Shown piece by piece: positions 1 through 4,993 of a DNA stretch of 6,897 nucleotides (the stretch's first letter is position 1; every line of letters begins with the position of its first letter). The stretch spans positions 1-6,897 of the forward strand of contig CAZMMW010000048.1 in NCBI GenBank assembly GCA_964567515.1, given 5' to 3'. Source of the DNA: JBBIVB01 sp964567515. Lineage in GTDB: Bacteria > Patescibacteriota > Patescibacteriia > Veblenbacterales > UBA10138. The position numbers were made by a program, and so were the translations under genes. The notes under the pieces were generated by a model. It did not search any database. It was not told the DNA's origin and was given only the letters and a program-made list of their open reading frames with translations.

Positions 1-1
1 A

Positions 2-88
2 CAACAAGCATGGCGAGAGTTTGTCAAGGGTAAAAGAACAAAACCAGAGGTGTAGCAGTTTGAGTTGGATCTCAGGATCTTCTCTAAT
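2..88 (+). pseudogene. Possible reverse transcriptase N-terminal remnant
   Basis: Reading from base 2 gives QQAWREFVKGKRTKPEV, then an amber TAG at 53-55, then QFELDLRIFSN and an ochre stop at 89-91. Read through the amber codon, the pattern W-x-E-F-x-x-G-K-R...V-x-x-F-E-x-x-L resembles the first helices of reverse transcriptases of the group II/DGR-like kind found in many Patescibacteria, where a glutamine often sits at the stop position (CAG to TAG is one change). None of the palm-domain motifs follows; the next bases form a hairpin. The true start, if any, lies left of the window. Only about 28 codons support this, so it is a tentative family match from memory of the motif. It could also be an unrelated gene end that stops at 55. 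Confidence 0.42.
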
Positions 89-100
89 TAAAACAATTAA

Positions 101-130
101 CCTGTTTTTGAATGATCGTTCAAAAACAGG
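101..130 (-). terminator. Perfect 12-bp inverted repeat, probable fossil terminator
   Basis: Bases 101-112 (CCTGTTTTTGAA) pair perfectly with 119-130 (TTCAAAAACAGG) around a 6-base loop. It lies 11 bases past the stop of the minus-strand cytidylyltransferase remnant. On that strand the stem is followed by a loosely U-rich tail (TTAATTGTTTTAATT), so a terminator of the decayed gene is the best reading. The tail is not a clean T run, and on the plus strand there is none. A mobile-element end or a protein-binding palindrome is possible. Confidence 0.45.
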
Positions 131-141
131 CCAGTGATATT

Positions 142-300
142 TTATGCGTTTTGATTCTTTGGTTCTTTTGATCTTTGATTCTGTAACTTTTTGTAGCTAT
201 TTAATTTGATTCCCCCCAATTTTTTAGCTTGACTTAAAAAATATTTATAATCTGGATGCAGTAGGTCAAAAGTGTCAAAAACTAAGACCTTGTTATACAC
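142..300 (-). pseudogene. Cytidylyltransferase-like (FAD synthase/TagD type) remnant
   Basis: From a GTG at 300 the minus strand encodes 52 residues ending at TAA (144-142). Residues 4-29 read KVLVFDTFDLLHPDY, then KYFLSQAKKLG. This closely follows the start of the cytidylyltransferase-like superfamily (TagD, RibL and archaeal-type FAD synthase), whose consensus is KVLVFGTFDLLHPGH...FL.QAKKLGD. Two signature positions are ruined: the glycine of FGTFD is Asp, and the nucleotide-binding HxGH is HPDY. After the two glycines the next strand and the whole rest of the domain (normally about 100 more residues) are absent; the tail is made of an 8-bp degenerate tandem repeat. No SD precedes the GTG. 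The fold match is convincing at sequence level; that it is dead is inferred from the truncation and lost motif. Confidence 0.68.
150..181. repeat. Four-unit degenerate 8-bp tandem repeat
   Basis: Four consecutive octamers are tttgattc (150-157), tttggttc (158-165), ttttgatc (166-173) and tttgattc (174-181). Units 1 and 4 are identical. A further tttgattc stands alone at 205-212. The array forms the nonsense tail of the cytidylyltransferase remnant, as expected of replication slippage in DNA no longer under selection. Confidence 0.7.
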
Positions 301-327
301 TTGACGTATAAATAATCTTAGTATAAA
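301..327 (+). promoter_or_regulatory. Possible promoter of the phosphoribosyltransferase gene
   Basis: TTGACG (301-306) could be a -35 box and TATAAA (322-327) a -10 box, but the 15-bp spacer is short. Transcription would start near 334, giving a leader of about 41 bases that carries the SD. The 11-mer AAATAATCTTA occurs at 310-320, between the boxes, and again at 352-362 just before the SD, 42 bp apart; it could be an operator pair or chance in AT-rich DNA. Confidence 0.35.
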
Positions 328-362
328 GTAAGCTAAATAAAATTGAAAATCAAATAATCTTA

Positions 363-370
363 AGAGGTGG
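363..370 (+). promoter_or_regulatory. Strong Shine-Dalgarno site
   Basis: AGAGGTGG-type purine run (363-370) lies four bases before the ATG at 375. It fixes the start of the phosphoribosyltransferase and contrasts with uvrB and ruvA, which have no SD. Confidence 0.8.
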
Positions 371-374
371 AATA

Positions 375-992
375 ATGAAAAAACAAAAAAAGTTAATTGG
401 TAAAATAATCATTGATAAAAATAGGCCTATACTGCGATTAAACTGGCCACAATATATCAGGTTGATGAACCGCGCTTTAGCTGCTATGGATCGCGCGCGT
501 TACAAGCCCGATGCTGTGGTTTATATTATGAATGGTGGATGGTTTGGTATGATAATAGCTAAAGCTATTAAAAAAACGGAGGTAATATGGGTAGCACGTT
601 CTTATAAAGATACTAAACGAGGAGCTGGTGGTCGGAGGCGAAAGCAGGTACGTTTTTTCCGCATCCTACAATATTTTGACAAGAATAATCAGCCAATAAG
701 ACTGACTAGAAAAAATTGGCCATTTAAAAGAATCTTGATTGTAGATGATTTGGACGATACAGGACGCACGTTGCATAAAGCTGAAATCTTATTACATCGC
801 TGGTTTGGCGAAGGAATTGATATTAAGGCTTTGTGCTTATGCCATAAAAGCGAGTCTAGTTATACAGTTCATTTTGTTGGTCAAACAGTTCCTTCTTATG
901 TGGGAAATTATCGAAAACCAGTTTGGATTGACCAACCCCATGAAGCCGAGACTAGAGTTTTGTGTCAAACACACAAACATCGTTTACAGTAA
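375..992 (+). CDS. Type I phosphoribosyltransferase, XGPRT-like
   Basis: This 205-residue cytoplasmic protein is a type I phosphoribosyltransferase, a fold that joins a base to PRPP or releases it, usually in purine or pyrimidine salvage. The PRPP loop is plain at residues 119-131: ILIVDDLDDTGRT, with hydrophobic residues, the acidic pair and the T-G-R-T phosphate loop. An earlier strand, VYIMNGGWFG (residues 49-58), stands where the family has its I-x-x-G-G pyrophosphate loop, and the SY at 76-77 matches the flexible-loop edge. Near the C-terminus VWIDQPHE resembles the WIEQPWD of E. coli Gpt, suggesting a xanthine/guanine-type enzyme, but the substrate cannot be fixed. The N-terminus is lysine-rich. 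It is transcribed alone from its own SD and ends at a terminator shared with the uvrB 3' end. Family certain, substrate open. Confidence 0.88.
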   Translation: MKKQKKLIGKIIIDKNRPILRLNWPQYIRLMNRALAAMDRARYKPDAVVYIMNGGWFGMIIAKAIKKTEVIWVARSYKDTKRGAGGRRRKQVRFFRILQYFDKNNQPIRLTRKNWPFKRILIVDDLDDTGRTLHKAEILLHRWFGEGIDIKALCLCHKSESSYTVHFVGQTVPSYVGNYRKPVWIDQPHEAETRVLCQTHKHRLQ

Positions 993-1027
993 TATCGTTG
1001 AGCGGTCTAACTTTGTCACTTTTATCA

Positions 1028-1062
1028 AGCTACTTGAGGAAACCTCGGGTAGCTCTTTTTTT
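1028..1062 (+). terminator. Rho-independent terminator inside the uvrB 3' end
   Basis: Bases 1028-1039 pair with 1043-1054 around an AAA loop: 12 pairs, two of them G-U. Seven T residues follow at 1056-1062 on the plus strand. It serves the phosphoribosyltransferase gene, 35 bases after its stop. The left arm contains the uvrB stop codon and the right arm its last sense codons, so the terminator is written in the coding sequence of the convergent gene. On the minus strand no T run follows the stem. Confidence 0.85.
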
Positions 1063-3048
1063 ATTTGTCAATTTTTTGATTTCTTCTATCTGATCACGCA
1101 AAATAGCGGCTTTTTCAAATTCCATATTTTGAGCAGCCAGAGTCATTTGATTTTCCAAATTTTTTAATAAATATACTATTTCTTCGCGGGGTAATTTATC
1201 AAGCCGCAAATCTTTAGCTATAGGTACAACATCGGATACCAGTTTACCGCCCGCTAATCTATCTTCTCTAATAGCTTTGCTAATAGTTTTAGGAACTATC
1301 CTATGTTTTTGGTTGTAAGCTTCCTGAATATTCCGCCGGCGCTTTGTTTCCCCAATTGCTTGTTTCATTGAGCCGGTAATTTTGTCAGCATACATAATAA
1401 TATGACCCTCGTTATGCCGCGCTGCTCGGCCCATAGTTTGAATTAAGGCGGTGCTGGAGCGCAAATATCCTTCTTTATCAGCATCTAAAATAGCAATTAA
1501 CGATACCTCGGGTAAATCCAAACCCTCGCGCAATAAATTAATTCCTACCAGCACGTCATGTTTACCAGCGCGCAAATCATGCAGAATTTCTAATCTTTCA
1601 AAAGTATCTATTTCTGAATGAAGATAATGCACCTTGATTCCCTCGTCGTTTAAATAATCGGCCAAATCTTCCGCCAAACGTTTGGTTAGAGTAGTAATGA
1701 GCACCCGTTGTTTTTTCTTAATAGTTTGTTTGATAGAGTCTACCAAATGATCAATCTGGTGTTTAGTTGACTTGACTTCTATAGTAGGATCTAATAGTCC
1801 GGTAGGACGGACGATTTGCTCCACTATATTTAGGGAAATATTTTTTTCATATTCTGCCGGTGTGGCGGAAACATAAATAATTTGATTAAGTTTTTGGCTG
1901 AATTCAGAAAATTTAAGTGGCCGGTTATCAAAAGCAGCGGGCAAACGGAAACCGAATTCTATTAAAGTCTTTTTACGTGAGTAATCTCCGGCATACATAC
2001 CATTAAGTTGAGGAATAGTCATATGCGATTCATCGATAAATAGCAGCCAATCTTTAGGAAAGTAATCAATTAAAGTAAAAGGTGGAGTTCCAGGTTTGCG
2101 ACCGTCAAAATAACGAGAGTAATTTTCAATACCGTTGCAATAGCCAGTAGTTTGGATCATTTCTAAATCATGATTAGTGCGTTCTTGTAACCGTTGGGCT
2201 TCTAACAATTTTCCAGCTTTAGTAAATTCAGATATTTTTTTTGTTAAATCTTGTTTGATTACTGTCAGAGTTTTTTTGAATTTATTGCTGGGCGCCACAT
2301 AGTGAGTAGCAGGATAAATATTGATTTGTTGTTGTTCGCTGATTTTATCTAAAGTCAGCGCTTCGTGTTCAGTAATTTTTTCTATTTGGTTGCCATTATA
2401 TCTTAGACGATAAAATTGATCTAAGGAAAAACTAGGATAAATTTCTATCACTTCGCCGCTAACTCTAAAAGAGCCACGTCGAAAATCCAAATTAGCTCTT
2501 TGATATTGCAGACCAGTTAATTGACGCAGCAGTTTTTGCCGGGGATAATTTTTTCCTCGCACCAGTGATATTTTTACTTTATCGTATTCTGTCGGGCTGC
2601 CTAAGCCATAAATACAAGAAACTGAAGCTACAATAATAGTATCGCGACGGGATAAAATACTTTGGGTAGAAGCATGGCGCAAGCGATCGATCTCCTCGTT
2701 AATTTTAGTTTCTTTTTCTATATAAGTATCGCTTTGAGGAATATAGGCTTCTGGCTGATAATAGTCATAATAGGAAACAAAATAATGTACGGCGTTCTGG
2801 GGAAAGAAGTTTTTAAATTCTGAGGCTAATTGGGCAGCTAAAGTCTTATTATGAGAAATAATTAAAGTTGGCCGTTGCGCTTGGGCTATAACATTAGCCA
2901 TGGTAAAAGTTTTACCTGAGCCGGTAACACCCAAAAGAGTTTGGTGTTTTAAACCCTTACTTAAACCATTAACTAATTTATCTATAGCCTGTGGTTGGTC
3001 ACCAGTGGGAGAAAAGGGTGATTTTAGAATAAACTTTCCTGGATTCAT
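1030..3048 (-). CDS. uvrB: UvrABC system protein B (excinuclease subunit)
   Basis: UvrB is the damage-verifying helicase-like subunit of nucleotide excision repair; UvrA loads it and it recruits UvrC. At 672 residues it matches the usual length (E. coli 673). Visible in order: Walker A GVTGSGKT (40-47); the tyrosine-rich beta-hairpin that clamps one strand, from YYDYYQPEAY (93-102); the UvrA-binding domain (about 150-250); Walker B DESH (339-342); SATP (394-397); motif V around GINLLREGLDLPEV (502-515); motif VI QTMGRAAR (537-544); and the C-terminal UVR helix pair that contacts UvrC (about 620-660). All key residues are present, so it should work. The ATG at 3048 gives the normal MNPGKFILKSPFSPTGDQ start; there is no SD, and a TATACT box six bases upstream suggests a leaderless mRNA. 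uvrA and uvrC are not in the window. Confidence 0.98.
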   Translation of the reverse strand: MNPGKFILKSPFSPTGDQPQAIDKLVNGLSKGLKHQTLLGVTGSGKTFTMANVIAQAQRPTLIISHNKTLAAQLASEFKNFFPQNAVHYFVSYYDYYQPEAYIPQSDTYIEKETKINEEIDRLRHASTQSILSRRDTIIVASVSCIYGLGSPTEYDKVKISLVRGKNYPRQKLLRQLTGLQYQRANLDFRRGSFRVSGEVIEIYPSFSLDQFYRLRYNGNQIEKITEHEALTLDKISEQQQINIYPATHYVAPSNKFKKTLTVIKQDLTKKISEFTKAGKLLEAQRLQERTNHDLEMIQTTGYCNGIENYSRYFDGRKPGTPPFTLIDYFPKDWLLFIDESHMTIPQLNGMYAGDYSRKKTLIEFGFRLPAAFDNRPLKFSEFSQKLNQIIYVSATPAEYEKNISLNIVEQIVRPTGLLDPTIEVKSTKHQIDHLVDSIKQTIKKKQRVLITTLTKRLAEDLADYLNDEGIKVHYLHSEIDTFERLEILHDLRAGKHDVLVGINLLREGLDLPEVSLIAILDADKEGYLRSSTALIQTMGRAARHNEGHIIMYADKITGSMKQAIGETKRRRNIQEAYNQKHRIVPKTISKAIREDRLAGGKLVSDVVPIAKDLRLDKLPREEIVYLLKNLENQMTLAAQNMEFEKAAILRDQIEEIKKLTNKKRATRGFLK

Positions 3049-3054
3049 ATTGTA

Positions 3055-3060
3055 AGTATA
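3055..3060 (-). promoter_or_regulatory. Putative uvrB -10 box, leaderless geometry
   Basis: On the minus strand TATACT (3060-3055) is followed by exactly six bases and then the uvrB ATG (3048), placing +1 on the A of ATG. No purine-rich SD occurs in those bases. The -35 is weak: the best candidate at 17-bp spacing is TTCTTT (3083-3078), inside the T-rich tail of the terminator of the upstream small gene. Confidence 0.5.
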
Positions 3061-3071
3061 GACTGTATTTT

Positions 3072-3119
3072 AAACAAAAAGAAAAAAGCCGATGTCTATA
3101 CTATGTAGAGCTCGGCTTT
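3072..3119 (-). terminator. Rho-independent terminator of the small membrane protein gene
   Basis: AAAGCCGA (3085-3092) pairs with TCGGCTTT (3112-3119); an inner TCTA/TAGA (3095-3098 with 3106-3109) extends the hairpin. On the minus strand the stem runs into TTTTTTCTTTTTGTTT (down to 3072), a strong terminator tail. It lies 15 bases after the stop of the 55-aa gene and separates that gene from uvrB. The plus strand lacks a T run here. Confidence 0.85.
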
Positions 3120-3134
3120 AATTATTGTGGTAAT

Positions 3135-3302
3135 TTATTTAAAAATAAAAGAGAGAAGCAGTGACCAAGCGCTTAATATCAGGATTATTACACTAACAAC
3201 TTTTGTTGCTTGGCTAAGCTTTGAGGGTTGGTTACCAATGATAACCATTATGATTATAAAAATCATAAATACAAACAGAGAAATCCAGGACCAAAGAGAC
3301 AT
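3135..3302 (-). CDS. Small two-helix membrane protein (55 aa), unknown function
   Basis: The ATG at 3302 opens 55 codons ending at TAA (3137-3135). The protein starts MSLWSWISLFVF and has two strongly hydrophobic stretches, residues about 3-23 and 35-54, joined by a short polar link (NQPSKLSQATK) and ending in a lysine. It should be a helical hairpin in the cytoplasmic membrane. The gene has full expression signals: TTGACA/17 bp/TAAAAT promoter (3378-3350), SD AAGAGGT (3314-3308) five bases from the ATG, and a strong terminator after the stop. These outweigh the overlapping plus-strand frame at 3127-3342, which begins at GTG without an SD. I do not recognise the family. The topology recalls SecG, but the link lacks SecG's glycine-rich GLGG-type loop and the protein is shorter. 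Function is unknown; membrane location is inferred from hydrophobicity. Confidence 0.78.
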   Translation of the reverse strand: MSLWSWISLFVFMIFIIIMVIIGNQPSKLSQATKVVSVIILILSAWSLLLSFIFK

Positions 3303-3349
3303 TTTTTACCTCTTATATTTGTTTTATAGAGAGCTATATTAATTTTGTT

Positions 3350-3378
3350 ATTTTAGTTAATATGAGATATTTTGTCAA
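3350..3378 (-). promoter_or_regulatory. Promoter of the small membrane protein gene
   Basis: Minus strand: consensus -35 TTGACA (3378-3373), a 17-bp spacer and -10 TAAAAT (3355-3350, five of six). The predicted start is near 3343, giving a leader of about 41 bases that contains the SD AAGAGGT. The -35 overlaps that of the opposing ruvA promoter. Confidence 0.78.
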
Positions 3379-3400
3379 TAGATAAAAAATTAATTATAAT
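3372..3400 (+). promoter_or_regulatory. ruvA operon promoter, leaderless
   Basis: -35 TTGTCA (3372-3377, five of six), a 17-bp spacer and a perfect -10 TATAAT (3395-3400). Counting the last T as -7 puts +1 at 3407, the A of the ruvA ATG, so the mRNA would have no leader. No SD precedes the ATG. The -35 is nearly the same bases as the -35 of the divergent small-protein promoter. Confidence 0.82.
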
Positions 3401-3406
3401 TAGCTT

Positions 3407-3973
3407 ATGATAGCTCAAATCTTAGGCAAAATAGTTGGCAAAACTGAACGCTCGGTTATTGTGAAAGCAGGTGGTGTTGGTTATGAAGTTTTTTGTACCA
3501 CAGATGTCTTAGTCAAATTAGCCGAAGGCGCCGAGGTAACTTTGTATACTTATTTAAATGTACGGGAGAATTTAATGGAACTCTATGGATTTATTAAAAA
3601 AGAAGAGTTGCGGTTTTTTAAACTATTAAATAACGTATCTGGTATTGGTCCACGTTCAGCATTGAATATTTTAGAAGTGGCGCGATCAGAAGAAATAAGA
3701 CGGGCGGTGGTAAATCAAGATGCTGGTGGCTTGCATGCAGTTCACGGTATTGGTAAAAAAACAGCTGAGAAATTAGTGATAGAGTTAAAAGATAAATTAG
3801 AAGCAGGTGTGGTTATTGGACCATTGGGCGAAGACCAAGCAGTAATGGAAGCTATTATTAATTTAGGTTATTCGCAAAATGAAGTACGGCAGGCAGTTAA
3901 ATCTATTAAAGATAAATCTGGTAGTATTGAGGACAAAATAAGAGCGGCGCTTAAATCTTTAAGTCGGACTTAA
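3407..3973 (+). CDS. ruvA: Holliday junction branch migration complex subunit RuvA
   Basis: RuvA binds four-way DNA junctions as a tetramer and loads the RuvB motor for branch migration in recombinational repair. The 188 residues show the three RuvA domains: an N-terminal OB fold (about 1-64, with GGVGYEV at 22-28), two helix-hairpin-helix DNA-binding motifs (VSGIGPRSA, 77-85; VHGIGKKTAEKL, 112-123), and, after a linker, the RuvB-binding three-helix domain (about 143-186). At the acidic pin, E. coli has E55-D56 in REDA; here it reads REN (53-55), so one acid is Asn. Length is slightly below E. coli (203). The ATG at 3407 gives the typical MIAQILGKI start and is probably the first base of the mRNA. 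It heads an operon in which ruvB and ruvC are absent, so they must lie elsewhere. Confidence 0.97.
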   Translation: MIAQILGKIVGKTERSVIVKAGGVGYEVFCTTDVLVKLAEGAEVTLYTYLNVRENLMELYGFIKKEELRFFKLLNNVSGIGPRSALNILEVARSEEIRRAVVNQDAGGLHAVHGIGKKTAEKLVIELKDKLEAGVVIGPLGEDQAVMEAIINLGYSQNEVRQAVKSIKDKSGSIEDKIRAALKSLSRT

Positions 3974-3979
3974 ATTTTT

Positions 3980-4987
3980 ATGGAAATCAAGGAGATAACT
4001 GTAGGTGAATTATCTTCATTTATTAGTAAATTATCATGGCGGAGTGGTTTGTTTTTACAAACTCCAAGTTGGCAACAATTAGAACAGACAGAAGGAGTGT
4101 CTACTGAAATCTTAGGGTTTTATAAAGGAGCTAATTTAGTAGGCGGCGCTTTGGCAGTAACCAGAAAAATGCGTGGCGGATTTACTTATTTTTATTTACC
4201 TAAAGGTCCGTTAGTTATTGAAGCAAAATATTTAGAGCTGATTTTAGATTTATTATTAGCTAGATATAAGGGGCGAGGTCTTTTTTTGCGTATCGAACCG
4301 TCATTAATTATAAATAGTGACGATAAGTTCATTAGGAATACTTGGTATAAAACTAAATCAGTGCAACCAGCAGCTACTTTGGTGACAGATTTAGTCAAAA
4401 CTCAAGATGAATTATTGGCCGCGATGCACCCTAAGACTCGTTATAATATTCGTTTATCAGAAAAAAAGAATTTAACTTGGAAAATAGCTGGCATAGAGGA
4501 ATTAGATAATTTTTATAAACTATTAATAGAAACAGGAGAGAGGGATAATTTTAATTTACATAATAAAGATCATTACGCTAAATTAATGGAGTTATTTAGT
4601 CATCAGGAATTATCACCAGATTTAGAATTAGGAGCAAGAATAGTTGAGGTTACTTTGGGCAGGAAGTTGTTGGCGGCTAGTTTAGTAGTGTTTTCTCGTC
4701 AGACAGCAACTTATTTACATGGTGCTTCTGCTAACGAAGGTAGAGAGCTTATGCCCACTTATTTATTGCATTGGCAAACTATGTTGCAAGCCAAAGTTTT
4801 GGGCTTTAAGTATTATGATTGGTGGGGTATTGGTACTGATAAACACCCGCAAACCACTTGGCAGGGGATTACTCGTTTTAAATTAGGTTTTGGTGGACAG
4901 ATTATAAATTATTTAGGTACTTTTGATTATCCTTATCAAAAATTACTTTATTTTTTATATCGCGGAGCGCATCAGCTTTTAAACTAA
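3980..4987 (+). CDS. FemAB/FemX-family peptidoglycan bridge aminoacyltransferase
   Basis: FemX-type enzymes take an amino acid from aminoacyl-tRNA and add it to the stem peptide of lipid II, building the peptidoglycan cross-bridge on the cytoplasmic face. The 335 residues show the two tandem GNAT-like halves of the family: FLQTPSWQQL (25-34), YLPKGP (72-77), RIEP (104-107), TLVTDL with MHPKTRYNIR (133-158), FYKLLIETGERDNF (178-191), then TATYLHGAS (242-250), YYDWWGIG (278-285) and ITRFKLGFGG (297-306). I see no long coiled-coil arm as in staphylococcal FemA, so the FemX/FmhB type fits better. The amino acid used cannot be told. It starts six bases after ruvA with no SD, so translation is probably coupled to ruvA. 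No signal peptide or membrane segment is seen. Confidence 0.9.
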   Translation: MEIKEITVGELSSFISKLSWRSGLFLQTPSWQQLEQTEGVSTEILGFYKGANLVGGALAVTRKMRGGFTYFYLPKGPLVIEAKYLELILDLLLARYKGRGLFLRIEPSLIINSDDKFIRNTWYKTKSVQPAATLVTDLVKTQDELLAAMHPKTRYNIRLSEKKNLTWKIAGIEELDNFYKLLIETGERDNFNLHNKDHYAKLMELFSHQELSPDLELGARIVEVTLGRKLLAASLVVFSRQTATYLHGASANEGRELMPTYLLHWQTMLQAKVLGFKYYDWWGIGTDKHPQTTWQGITRFKLGFGGQIINYLGTFDYPYQKLLYFLYRGAHQLLN

Positions 4988-4993
4988 GGTTTT

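Noticed and set aside
229..251. TTGACT and TATAAT as a promoter
   Set aside because: The spacer is only 11 bp, too short for the two boxes to act together; the bases lie within the cytidylyltransferase remnant.
745..1167. Plus-strand open frame over the phosphoribosyltransferase end and uvrB end
   Set aside because: It overlaps two well-supported genes and a terminator, has no SD and matches no family.
3135..3302. Small membrane protein as SecG
   Set aside because: Two helices fit, but the link is short and lacks the glycine-rich loop typical of SecG.
3127..3342. 71-codon plus-strand frame opposite the small membrane protein
   Set aside because: It has a GTG start with no SD and a start just after a terminator hairpin. 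The opposite strand has promoter, SD and terminator for a more protein-like sequence.
4192..4398. Minus-strand frame inside the FemX-type gene
   Set aside because: Shadow of a conserved coding region; no expression signals.
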